Positions 6,699 to 15,500 of a DNA stretch of 18,003 nucleotides are shown one piece after another; position 1 is the stretch's first letter, and each line of letters starts with the position of its first letter. The stretch is from an uncultured Ectothiorhodospiraceae bacterium (lineage in GTDB: Bacteria; Pseudomonadota; Gammaproteobacteria; UBA6429; Thiohalophilaceae). The stretch covers positions 1 through 18,003 of the forward strand of contig CAMYMO010000074.1 in NCBI GenBank assembly GCA_947259425.1. Direction: 5' to 3'. The notes beneath the pieces are model-generated. The model searched no databases. It saw only the letters and a list, made by a program, of their open reading frames with translations, and was not told where the DNA came from. The position numbers and the translations under genes are program-made.

Positions 6699-7535
6699 GT
6701 GTATAGATTCTATTTAATAATTTTTTCGTTTCTAATGTCTCTCAGTGTGTCATCGATGGTCAATGCTGGCCCACAAGAGGATCTGTTGGCTTACCAGAAA
6801 TATTTTAAAAAGAAGTTTCCTAATTTGTCGTCGGTTGACTTATCGAATGGTATGTATAATTTCAATAAGGATAAACGTGAGCAATGGGAAGAAATTATGT
6901 CTTTCCCTCCCTATGAGATTGCTATTGATGCAGGTGAAGAACTTTTTGCAAAACCCTTTAAAAATGGCAATACCTATGCAGATTGTTTTGAGAAGGGAGG
7001 AATTGCAATTGCGCATACCTATCCACGTTTTAACCAACAACTTGGTAAGGTCACGACTTTAGCCGGCTTGATAAATGACTGTCGGGTTAAAAACGGAGAA
7101 AAACCGCTGCCGTACTTAAAGGGTAAACTAGCTTCTATTTTGGCATATATGGCGGAAACCTCACGCGGTAAAGCTATTAGTGTCGAGGTGCCGAATGACG
7201 CAGCTGCCCTTGCAGCCTATGAAGATGGCAAACGTATTTATTTTACACGCCGAGGACCCAGGGCATTTGCTTGTTACCATTGTCATTGGGAGGCTGCTGG
7301 CTCTAAAATTCGTGGAAATGAGTTAAGTACAGCGATTGGGCAGGCAACCCATTTTCCAGTATACCGTTCAAAGTGGGGTGGAATGGGTACAATCCAGCGT
7401 CGCTATAAAGGTTGCATGAAAAACATAGGTGCAAAGCCGCTCAAACAACAGACCGAGGCAATGAATAATCTGGAATACTTTCATACTTTTCTGAGTAATG
7501 GTATTCCGATGAATGCACCAGGAAGCCGTTTTTAA
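6699..7535 (+). CDS. soxA: L-cysteine S-thiosulfotransferase subunit SoxA, monoheme type
   Basis: A 278-residue periplasmic cytochrome c that is the catalytic partner of SoxX. A signal peptide ends at about Ala23 (VNA before GPQ). The C-terminal heme motif is Cys192-Tyr-His-Cys195-His196. The N-terminal position that carries a second heme in diheme SoxA proteins is here ADCFEKGG, without CxxCH; Cys96 and Cys128 remain and probably form a disulfide, as known for single-heme SoxA. Cys239 in RRYKGCMKNIG is the conserved active-site cysteine that ligates heme and carries the persulfide. The GTG start is supported by GAGAGG at 6685-6690 with 8-nt spacing. It lies between soxX and soxK, the order known from purple sulfur bacteria such as Allochromatium. 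Confidence 0.95.
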   Translation: MYRFYLIIFSFLMSLSVSSMVNAGPQEDLLAYQKYFKKKFPNLSSVDLSNGMYNFNKDKREQWEEIMSFPPYEIAIDAGEELFAKPFKNGNTYADCFEKGGIAIAHTYPRFNQQLGKVTTLAGLINDCRVKNGEKPLPYLKGKLASILAYMAETSRGKAISVEVPNDAAALAAYEDGKRIYFTRRGPRAFACYHCHWEAAGSKIRGNELSTAIGQATHFPVYRSKWGGMGTIQRRYKGCMKNIGAKPLKQQTEAMNNLEYFHTFLSNGIPMNAPGSRF

Positions 7536-7577
7536 AATAAATAATTGAAAGTGTGGTCATCAGTCAGGAGTAATGCT

Positions 7578-7889
7578 ATGGAAAATAAAATGACATATAT
7601 CACTATATTAGGCGTTGTTTTGTTTTTAAGTCCAGTACTGCACGCTAAGGAGTCTGTAGAAAAAATACTTATGGAAACTAAAATGCTTTATAAAAAAGCG
7701 GCCAAAATCCAGGGTGCCTGGGTAACTACCGGGAAGTTAATTAAAAAGTCAGAGGCAGCGCTAAAAAAAGGTGACAGGCCTACGGCCGAAAAGTTAGCCA
7801 ATAAAGCGCGAGTAGAGGTTAGATTGAGTATTAAACAGGCGGAAGAACAGGCACAAAAATGGTCAGAGCCATCTTACATAGAACGTTAA
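7578..7889 (+). CDS. soxK: SoxXA-binding protein SoxK (SAXB)
   Basis: A 103-residue exported protein: residues 1-23 form a signal peptide (ending VLHA before KESVE), and the rest is an alanine- and lysine-rich helical hairpin. The segment GAWVTTGKLIKKSEAALKKGD (46-66) followed by AEKLANKARVEV is typical of the small SoxK/SAXB proteins that stabilise and activate SoxXA in bacteria with the reduced Sox pathway. The ATG at 7578 was chosen because CAGGAG lies at 7565-7570 with 7-nt spacing and a signal peptide starts there; an in-frame TTG at 7545 would add 11 residues without such a site. It follows soxA by 42 bp, so it is in the same operon. Identification rests on length, composition and position as much as on motifs. 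Confidence 0.8.
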   Translation: MENKMTYITILGVVLFLSPVLHAKESVEKILMETKMLYKKAAKIQGAWVTTGKLIKKSEAALKKGDRPTAEKLANKARVEVRLSIKQAEEQAQKWSEPSYIER

Positions 7890-8053
7890 CGAGGATAGTG
7901 CAAACTATAAAAAATAGTAAATACAGTCGTATTTTATATCGAAACTCCAATATTTCCATCAGAACATCGAATTGAAAACTAGAGTTTTACCTAAATCCAA
8001 TCAAAATTAATCAATTAAAAGTAGAATAAACTCAATTAATTGGCTGTTTAATG

Positions 8054-8082
8054 TTTATACTTTAGTATGAATTAGGTATAAC
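8054..8082 (+). promoter_or_regulatory. Candidate sigma-70 promoter for ftsH
   Basis: TTTATA (8054-8059), a 17-bp spacer and TATAAC (8077-8082). The -10 ends 11 nt before the ftsH ATG, giving a leader of only about 5 nt. No Shine-Dalgarno is present. An inverted repeat AAAACT-AG-AGTTTT lies further upstream at 7975-7988. The rest of the 204-bp gap after soxK is AT-rich with nothing else recognisable. Confidence 0.4.
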
Positions 8083-8093
8083 CTGTTAGTTAG

Positions 8094-10013
8094 ATGGCAG
8101 CCAAGATGAATAATAATAATCAACATAGCCCTAACCGTGAGCAACGACCTGGTTCAGGTCAACCGCAAACACCACCCATGACGTGGCGCTATATTTCCTG
8201 GATTATTGTGATTAGCCTGTTTGTCTATTTCTATGCGGGACAGTTGTTTCGCGATCAAATTAAGACCCAATTAACCTATAGTCAGTTTAAGGAAAAAATC
8301 CGGGATGGAGAAGTGGCCAAGGTAACGCTACAAGGCGAACGGATCATTGGTACGCTACGTAGTCCGACCGTTGGCATTGATGCCGTTGAAGACCGCAGCC
8401 GGTCACAAAGAGTTCAAAAATTTAGCTCGACGTTACCACCGGTGGACGATCCTGGCCTTATTCCATTATTGGAAAAGCACAAGGTTGATGTTGAAGCCAA
8501 ACCACAGGAAGCAACCTGGTGGGTGCAAGCGATTATTTCTTTAATACCCTGGTTGTTTTTTATCTGGATATTTTTTTACATCAGTCGAAAGTTCTCTGAG
8601 CGTATGTCTTCTGAAGGCAGTCTGTTTGGGTTCAGTAAATCCAAAGCCAAACGATATCAGAAGGGCAGCATTAAACTGACTTTTGACGATGTGGCTGGAT
8701 TAGACAACGCCAAAGCCGATCTACGCGAAATCACTTCATATTTACAAAGCCCTGAGCGCTACCGCAAACTCGGTGCCAAAGTACCGCGTGGAATATTGCT
8801 AATGGGTCCACCGGGTACAGGTAAAACCATGCTTGCCAAGGCAATGGCCGGTGAAGCCGATGTACCCTTTTTTAGTATCAGTGGTTCTGAGTTCGTAGAA
8901 ATGTTTGTTGGAGTAGGTGCATCACGGGTGCGTGATATGTTTACCGATGCCAAAAAAAATGCGCCCTCTATATTATTCATAGATGAAATCGATTCGGTGG
9001 GACGTGCCCGTGGCACCGGTCTGGGGGGCGGCCATGACGAACGTGAACAAACGCTCAATCAGATATTAAATGAAATGGATGGTTTTACCGGACATGAAGC
9101 CGTTGTTGTGTTGGCAGCAACCAATCGACCTGATGTACTGGATTCGGCTTTATTGCGACCTGGTCGGTTCGATCGTAAAGTTGTGCTCGATCTACCGGAT
9201 CGCAAAGCGCGCCTGGCTATTTTAAAGATTCACGGCCGTGCAATACCCTTGGCAAGTGATGTTGATTTTGATCGTTTGGCAGCATTAACAGTGGGTTTTT
9301 CTGGGGCTGATTTGGAAAATGTGATGAATGAGGCTGCCTTGTTGACCGGGCGTACCGATAAAACAGAAGTTGATATGGAAACATTATTGACGGCACGAGA
9401 CAAGGTTGTACTTGGAGCCAGGCGCGAAACCATTATTAGCGAAGATGAGAAAAAGATAATTGCATTTCATGAAGCGGGTCATGTGATGGCTGCAAAGTTG
9501 TTACCGACCGCTGATCCAATCGATAAGGTCACCATTATACCGCGTGGTCGTGCTTTGGGGGTGACTGAACAAATTCCAGAAGAAGAACATTTTAATCTAC
9601 AAGAGAGTTATGTTCGTGACCGTATTGGTGTCATGCTAGGTGGCCGTATTGCCGAGCAGTTGATGTTTGATCAAGTTAGTTCGGGTGCAGAGGACGATCT
9701 GAAACAAGCTACGCGACTGGCTCAACATATGGTAACGCACTGGGGGATGAGTGATAAGTTAGGACCGGTTGCCTTTAGACGAGGCGAAGAACATATTTTT
9801 CTAGGGCGTGAAATGACTCAGGCTCGTGATTTTAGTGAACATACGGCACAGATTATCGATGATGAAATTCGTGGCCTAATTAAAGAAATCGAACACCAAG
9901 TCACACAGTTATTGGATAAACACCGCGATCATCTTACTGCGCTGGCAGAAGCTTTACTCGAAAAAGAGACCCTGGATGCGAGTGATATTAATCAGTTAAT
10001 AAATGCTCGTTAA
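8094..10013 (+). CDS. ftsH: ATP-dependent zinc metalloprotease FtsH
   Basis: A membrane-anchored AAA+ protease (639 aa) that degrades misfolded membrane proteins and short-lived regulators. Order of parts: a cytoplasmic Asn/Gln/Pro-rich tail (1-31), TM1 (about 33-49), a periplasmic domain of roughly 90 residues, TM2 (about 143-163), the AAA domain with Walker A GPPGTGKT (238-245), pore motif Phe271-Val-Gly, Walker B with Asp-Glu-Ile-Asp (297-300) and the NRPDVLDSALLRPGRFDR second region, then the M41 protease domain with His459-Glu-Ala-Gly-His463 and third zinc ligand Asp535. All catalytic residues are intact. Its neighbours (soxK and a nitronate monooxygenase) are not the rlmE-ftsH-folP set usual in gammaproteobacteria, so this may be a second copy. 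Met5 (8106) is an alternative start. Confidence 0.97.
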   Translation: MAAKMNNNNQHSPNREQRPGSGQPQTPPMTWRYISWIIVISLFVYFYAGQLFRDQIKTQLTYSQFKEKIRDGEVAKVTLQGERIIGTLRSPTVGIDAVEDRSRSQRVQKFSSTLPPVDDPGLIPLLEKHKVDVEAKPQEATWWVQAIISLIPWLFFIWIFFYISRKFSERMSSEGSLFGFSKSKAKRYQKGSIKLTFDDVAGLDNAKADLREITSYLQSPERYRKLGAKVPRGILLMGPPGTGKTMLAKAMAGEADVPFFSISGSEFVEMFVGVGASRVRDMFTDAKKNAPSILFIDEIDSVGRARGTGLGGGHDEREQTLNQILNEMDGFTGHEAVVVLAATNRPDVLDSALLRPGRFDRKVVLDLPDRKARLAILKIHGRAIPLASDVDFDRLAALTVGFSGADLENVMNEAALLTGRTDKTEVDMETLLTARDKVVLGARRETIISEDEKKIIAFHEAGHVMAAKLLPTADPIDKVTIIPRGRALGVTEQIPEEEHFNLQESYVRDRIGVMLGGRIAEQLMFDQVSSGAEDDLKQATRLAQHMVTHWGMSDKLGPVAFRRGEEHIFLGREMTQARDFSEHTAQIIDDEIRGLIKEIEHQVTQLLDKHRDHLTALAEALLEKETLDASDINQLINAR

Positions 10014-10083
10014 CTCAAATCAGGGTTGAAATCACTTAGCCCAGCTGCCATTCATTTCGATAGATTCAGTATAAGAAGTTTCG

Positions 10084-11100
10084 TCATTCTGACTTATCTT
10101 TTTTTTCTGCTTTTGAAAATTGTTTAATAATTTCTTTTACTGGTTCAATCGTTTTAATACCTTGCACACTTTTCCCTGCCTGCCAGTAATCAAGTGTTCC
10201 AGTGTTATCGAGTACGGCACGTTTTAATTTCCATAAGGATCTCAACATATAAAGAGTACGTAATAAATATTTTGTTTTACCTCCAGCTAGTAGCCATTTT
10301 TCAAAACGATTGGTCTTTAAACCTAGTCGTTTTGTATAGGGTGTGTTAATTAAGGAGACCGGCGTACCCGTAACGCGTTCACTCAATACAATATCAGTTT
10401 CATTGGCATCGACAATCGCTTGTTTGTAAGGTTGTGAGGCACTACATTCGGTTGAAGCAATAAAACGTGTTCCCATTTGCACTCCGGCATAGCCGTATTC
10501 AAGTGCAGCTTGATATTCTGACGGGGTGCTGATGCCGCCAGCGCAGATCGTGGGTAAACCAAATGGACGCAATTTATCATATAGACTATAGGCAGAATGA
10601 TTTCCGGAGTGACCACCGGCACGATTATTTACGGCAATCAAACCATCAACTTTTGCTTCGACAGCCTTTTTTGCCCATTTACTTTCAGTAACGTCGTGAT
10701 AGACCACACCGCCTACGGCATGGACACGTTCAACCACCCAGTTAGGTTTACCTAATGAGGTGATAAAAAATCGAACCCCTTCTTCTAAGGCGATATCAAT
10801 CCATTGGGCCATCCGTTGGTGATAGCGTTTATTGCTTTGTTCGATCAGGGCATTCATACCTATTGGGCTATTTGTCAGCGTACGTATATAACGTATTCCT
10901 TTGCGGAAATCATAGCCATGCACATAGGTGAGTGAAATCGGTTGTACAATACCTAATGCGCCTGCCTCGGATGCGGCGGCCACCAGTTCCGGATTACTGC
11001 AGGGGTACATGGGACCACAAATAATCGGTAAGCTTATACCGGCTTGATTTGTAAACGCATGACTTAATGGCGTTTCATAACGGGGTGATAGTTTTGTCAT
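10084..11100 (-). CDS. NAD(P)H-dependent flavin oxidoreductase / nitronate monooxygenase family (YrpB-like)
   Basis: A 338-residue, probably FMN-dependent TIM-barrel protein of the nitronate monooxygenase/2-nitropropane dioxygenase family. Seen: the N-terminal LPIICGPMYPCSNPELVAAASEAGALG region, AVNNRAGGHSG in the middle (about 156-166), and the phosphate-binding strands TICAGGIST and AGVQMGTRFIAS (about 184-214). Family members oxidise nitronates or act as enoyl-reductase-like flavoproteins; the substrate here is unknown. The ATG overlaps the stop of the upstream DUF4442 gene in an ATGA and has no Shine-Dalgarno of its own, so it is translated by coupling. It converges on ftsH with a 70-bp gap in which I see no clear terminator. 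Confidence 0.87.
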   Translation of the reverse strand: MTKLSPRYETPLSHAFTNQAGISLPIICGPMYPCSNPELVAAASEAGALGIVQPISLTYVHGYDFRKGIRYIRTLTNSPIGMNALIEQSNKRYHQRMAQWIDIALEEGVRFFITSLGKPNWVVERVHAVGGVVYHDVTESKWAKKAVEAKVDGLIAVNNRAGGHSGNHSAYSLYDKLRPFGLPTICAGGISTPSEYQAALEYGYAGVQMGTRFIASTECSASQPYKQAIVDANETDIVLSERVTGTPVSLINTPYTKRLGLKTNRFEKWLLAGGKTKYLLRTLYMLRSLWKLKRAVLDNTGTLDYWQAGKSVQGIKTIEPVKEIIKQFSKAEKKDKSE

Positions 11101-11591
11101 ACTGTGGTTGGTACCGGACCTAAGCGCCAGTTCACAGTTGTACGTGCGACCTGATCACCTTTGGCATCGCGGATATCTGCATAGACTTTAAAATCAGTGT
11201 CTTCAGTTACGGTCGGTGGTGTGCAATGACTTTCTGCGGTTAATTTACCACGGGCTTTTTTAAAGTATTCTATTGATAGTTGAGTAGGGATGCCACGGGT
11301 ATTAGATGGCAGAGTACCGAGCATGGCCAGACCACTTGCCAATTCACCCAAATTCGCCAATGCAAGGGCGTGTATCGAGTGTAAATGGTTCCTTACTCGT
11401 CGGCGATCACGTAGTTGGATTAACACAAAGCCAGGTTTCAGTACCTTTACATTAGCGCCTATGCTACCCGTGTAAGGTATCACCCAACCTAAAATGCGAC
11501 TAAATAACCAACTGCCACCCGGCAGAGGGGCTAAGCGTTGCCATAACATTTGCAGTCGTGCAATGGGATTTGCTTTAGCTGAAGAGGTCAT
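11097..11591 (-). CDS. DUF4442 thioesterase-like hotdog protein
   Basis: A 164-residue, probably cytoplasmic protein. The RRRVRNHLHSIHALALANLGELASGLA region (about 63-89; Asn-His-Leu-His-Ser-Ile-His and Glu-Leu-Ala as key features) is typical of DUF4442, a branch of the hotdog acyl-CoA thioesterase superfamily, and a second conserved block surrounds IEYFKKARGKL. Such proteins bind or hydrolyse acyl-thioesters, but DUF4442 members are largely uncharacterised. The ATG at 11591 was preferred over an in-frame TTG at 11630 because AAAGGA lies about 7 nt before it. The gene overlaps the flavoprotein gene by 4 bp, suggesting a shared pathway, perhaps fatty-acid or acyl-CoA related (inference). Confidence 0.8.
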   Translation of the reverse strand: MTSSAKANPIARLQMLWQRLAPLPGGSWLFSRILGWVIPYTGSIGANVKVLKPGFVLIQLRDRRRVRNHLHSIHALALANLGELASGLAMLGTLPSNTRGIPTQLSIEYFKKARGKLTAESHCTPPTVTEDTDFKVYADIRDAKGDQVARTTVNWRLGPVPTTV

Positions 11592-11703
11592 AACAATTCC
11601 TTTGTCATTAAAAATGTTTTTTACTAACAATCTTCTAAAATAGTAGCTTATATATTTTATTATGGAGATGAAAACCGGAAACGGAGTGCTATTTTAATAT
11701 TTT

Positions 11704-12363
11704 TTAACGAAGTCCGGTTAGAATCTGAATAACAAATGTGACTGCGTCGACAGCGGGTCCAATGATTTGCCAGAGAATACCGGTTATCAATAATCCCAAG
11801 ATGATGAACATACCGTAAGGTTCGACTTTACTCAGCGCAATTGACATAGGCGGAGGCAAAAGACTCGTCGCAATTCGACCGCCATCGGTCGGCGGGATAG
11901 GTAACAGGTTAAATATCATCAGTACAGTATTGATCAGGATCCCGAATAAACCTGAGTAGAATAACGGTTCGCTAACAAAACTGAGATCCGCAGGCATCAG
12001 CGTGGCAATTTTCGCAATCAGACCCCATATGAAGGCCATTATTAAGTTGGCACCTGGACCAGCGACGGCGACGAGCGCCATATCGCGTTTTGGGCGGCGG
12101 AGATTACGCCAGTCGATTGGTACAGGTTTGGCCCAGCCGAAGGCAAAGCCAACGGTAAAGATCAGGACCGCCGGGACGATGATGGTGCCAATGGGGTCGA
12201 TATGTTTGAGTGGATTCAACGTCAGACGACCCATCATATACGCGGTTTTGTCGCCTAGGCGATAGGCGATCCAACCATGAGCGACTTCGTGCAAAACAAT
12301 GGCAAATAAAGTTGGCACGATAGCGATGGCCAATAACTGTAATGTGCTGAGATGGCTAAACAT
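11704..12363 (-). CDS. Site-2 protease-type M50 family membrane metalloprotease
   Basis: A 219-residue polytopic membrane protein with about five or six hydrophobic segments. The zinc site is visible as His25-Glu26-Val-Ala-His29 in VLHEVAHGW within the first membrane segment, and Asp160 in NLLPIPPTDGGR as the third ligand. This is the compact, PDZ-less bacterial M50 type (YwhC-like). Intramembrane proteases of this class cut transmembrane helices, but no substrate is known for this branch. The 113-bp gap to the DUF4442 gene and a separate -10 element suggest its own transcription. It is divergent from putA. No Shine-Dalgarno precedes the ATG. Confidence 0.9.
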   Translation of the reverse strand: MFSHLSTLQLLAIAIVPTLFAIVLHEVAHGWIAYRLGDKTAYMMGRLTLNPLKHIDPIGTIIVPAVLIFTVGFAFGWAKPVPIDWRNLRRPKRDMALVAVAGPGANLIMAFIWGLIAKIATLMPADLSFVSEPLFYSGLFGILINTVLMIFNLLPIPPTDGGRIATSLLPPPMSIALSKVEPYGMFIILGLLITGILWQIIGPAVDAVTFVIQILTGLR

Positions 12364-12372
12364 TGTCTGACC

Positions 12373-12381
12373 AGTATACCA
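12373..12381 (-). promoter_or_regulatory. Extended -10 element before the M50 protease gene
   Basis: On the minus strand, TG-G-TATACT is an almost ideal extended -10. It ends 9 nt before the ATG, so the transcript would have a leader of about 3 nt or none. No -35 of note lies 17-18 bp upstream, which extended -10 promoters tolerate. Confidence 0.45.
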
Positions 12382-12519
12382 GTAAATGATTAGGAGGCCA
12401 GCGATGTAAATTTGACGATATTAATAAAATAAGTTACATAAATATAAGCCTCAGATTCAGACCATATTTGTTAATTTCAGCTATGCTTTATAAAAAATAA
12501 TTGTAAATCAGCAACATCG

Positions 12520-12547
12520 TTGTAAAAAATTATTGGCAATATAGTAT
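12520..12547 (+). promoter_or_regulatory. Candidate promoter for putA
   Basis: TTGTAA (12520-12525), a 16-bp spacer and TAGTAT (12542-12547), ending 9 nt before the putA ATG. The heptamer TTGTAAA also occurs at 12501-12507, giving a direct repeat with a 19-nt period that could be a regulator site. No Shine-Dalgarno is present. Each element is a modest match only. Confidence 0.3.
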
Positions 12548-12556
12548 TGATTAAAT

Positions 12557-15500
12557 ATGATTCACTATAGTTTAATTTCAGATCACTCAAAATTACGCAG
12601 CGCGATCAATCAGGCCTATCTCTGCGATGAATCACATTATGTCCAGTCTCTCATTGCACAATACCAATTAACTGACTCAGAATCGCGTGAGATTTCTGAA
12701 CAGGCTCGAAATCTAATCATTAGAACTAGAGAACATACACAAACAAGTGGCGGAATTGAAGCATTACTTCAGGAGTACGATTTATCTTCGGAGGAAGGGG
12801 TTACCTTAATGTGTCTTGCCGAGGCACTGTTGCGTATTCCTGATCCAGAGACAGCTGATCGACTTATCAAAGATAAATTATCGCAGGCCGATTGGGAAAA
12901 GCATTTGGGACAAAGTCACTCCTTGTTTGTTAATGCATCGACCTGGGGTTTAATGTTGACCGGAAAACTGGTTCGTTTTGAACAAGATTCCATGAATAAT
13001 TTATTCGGCCGTTTGCTCGCACGTGGCAGTGAGCCAGTTATTCGATTAGCGATCAATGAGGCAATGAATATTATTGGCCAGCAATTTGTTTTGGGAGAAA
13101 CGATTGAAACCGCTCTTAAACGGAGTCAGGATGAGAGTCTTCAATCTTACCTTTTTTCATACGACATGCTGGGTGAGGCGGCGTTATGCAAGCCAGGTGC
13201 CGATATATATCTAGAACGTTATTTGCATGCGATTAATGTTATGTCGAATACCCAGAAAATTTCAAATGACGAATTTTCTGCACCGGGTATTTCAGTTAAA
13301 TTATCGGCTTTGCATCCGCGTTTTGAATTTGCACAACGTGAGAGAGTAATAAAAGAACTGGTACCAACTGTATTATTACTAACAGAACAGGCACGCGAGG
13401 CCGGAGTAAGTGTGACGATCGATGCCGAAGAAGCGGAACGCCTTGATGTGACGCTTGATGTATTTGAGGCAGTATACAATCATAAGCAGTTGAAAGATTG
13501 GCAGGGTTTTGGTTTGGCTGTGCAGGCGTATCAAAAAAGAGCTCTAGCGGTGATAAAATGGTTAGCGGACTTAGCAAAACTAAACCATCGACGAATGATG
13601 GTACGTCTTGTTAAAGGTGCTTATTGGGATAGCGAAATTAAACTGGCTCAGGTTAATGGCCTGCAAGGCTATCCGGTCTTTACCCGAAAAGAGTCAACAG
13701 ATGTATCTTATTTTGCTTGTTTGAAACTAATCCTGGCATCAATTGATTATTTTTATCCGCAATTTGCAACCCACAACGCCTACACGGTTGCTACGGTGCA
13801 ATCATTATTCAAAACGAGACACAGCTATGAGTTTCAACGTTTACACGGTATGGGAGAGGTTATTTATCATGAAATTCTAAAATCGAATTCTTCCGTTAAG
13901 TGTCGAGTCTATGCTCCGGTCGGGAATCATCGTGATTTATTGCCATATTTAGTTCGGCGCTTGCTGGAAAATGGTGCTAACACCTCCTTCGTTAATCGAA
14001 TCGAAAATGAAAATCTTCCGATTGGCGAGCTAATCAATGATCCAGTCGAAAAAGTAAAATCTTTACGTCAAATACCACACCCTTCGATCCCATTACCCAT
14101 TAACCTGTTTAATAAGTCGCGTGTTAACTCCAATGGAATAAATTTTACGGATGTATCTGATTTAGAAAAGATAAAACAAGCATTTGATTTGTGTACGAAA
14201 ACTGAATGGCATTCAGCACCGTTGATAAAAGGCGAAATAAGTTCTGGAAAATTAAAGTCGATTGTATGTCCTGCAAACCCGGAGTTGACCGTAGGATTTG
14301 TTGTTGAATCAAGTCCTGAAAATATATCAACAGCAATCACGATTGCGAATGATTTTCGAGATGAATGGGCAAATCAACCTGTTGAGTCGCGAGCTTATAT
14401 TATTGAATGTGCATCAAACCTGTTAGAAAATCATCGGGAGGAGTTATTGTATCTTTGTGTACAAGAAGGTGGACGTTGTATTAAGGATGGCTTGACTGAA
14501 ATTCGTGAAGCCATTGATAGTTGTCGGTACTATGCGATGCAGGCCCGCAAAACTTTGCAATCCCAGCAACTACCCGGGCCGACCGGGGAATCGAACATCC
14601 TAACTATGCATGGCCGCGGTGTTATAGTGTGCATCAGTCCATGGAATTTTCCTGCTGCAATCTTCACCAGTCAAATTGTTGCTGCGTTGGTAAGCGGTAA
14701 CACAGTCGTTGCAAAACCAGCGCAGCAAACGCCATTGGTGGCGATGCGGATTGTGCAACTATTACATCAGGCAGGGATTCCAGTAGAAGCGCTCTCGCTG
14801 TTACCTGGAAAAAGTAGCGTTATGAGCGAGCATTTGTTAACAGATGAACGAATCGCTGGTGTCGTTTTCACAGGGTCAACACAAGTCGCGAAGACAATTA
14901 ATGAAAAGTTAGCGCAACGACCAGGTCCAATTGTACCCGTGATCGCAGAAACGGGGGGACAAAATGTGATGATCGTTGACAGTTCTGCATTACCTGAGCA
15001 GGTGGTCGTCGATGTAATGACATCAGCGTTTAATAGCGCAGGACAACGTTGTTCTGCATTACGAGTTTTATTCGTTCAAGTTGATATAGCCGAACGCATT
15101 ATCGAATTATTGTCGGGGGCAATGAATGAATTAATTGTAGGTGATCCACAAGAGTTAGCAACGGATGTCAGTTCGCTAATCGACTCTGACAGCAAGGCTA
15201 AGGTGATGAAGCATATCAAGCACTTCATTAAATTAGAAAAATTAATATGTCAATCACCGGTAAATGCCAGACTGTTAAAAGATAATTATATTGCTCCCAC
15301 GGTAATCGAAATTAATTCGCTGTCAGAATTGAAGGGTGAGGTATTTGGACCAGTCCTTCACATCATCAGGTTTGCACAGGATAAATTAGATGATGTGCTT
15401 AATGACATCAATAACACAAACTATGGTTTAACCTTGGGCATTCATAGTCGTATCCAGGAAAAAGCCGACTATATTATCAAGCGTGTAAGAGTCGGAAATA

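Noticed and set aside
7919..7934. AAATAC-AGTC-GTATTT hairpin after soxK as a terminator
   Set aside because: Only a 6-bp AT-rich stem followed by a short mixed T/A stretch; too weak to claim.
8952..8959. A8 run inside ftsH as a programmed frameshift site
   Set aside because: It encodes Ala-Lys-Lys-Asn in the conserved AAA domain, and no stop codon context, hairpin or alternative product makes frameshifting plausible.
11673..11719. AACCGGA/TCCGGTT inverted repeat around the M50 gene stop codon as a terminator
   Set aside because: The arms are only 7 bp with a 33-nt loop, the right arm is coding, and the T-rich stretch lies in the loop, not after the stem.
13219..13577. Two overlapping minus-strand ORFs within putA
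   Set aside because: They are antisense to the well-conserved proline dehydrogenase barrel; the peptides are low-complexity and unlike known proteins.
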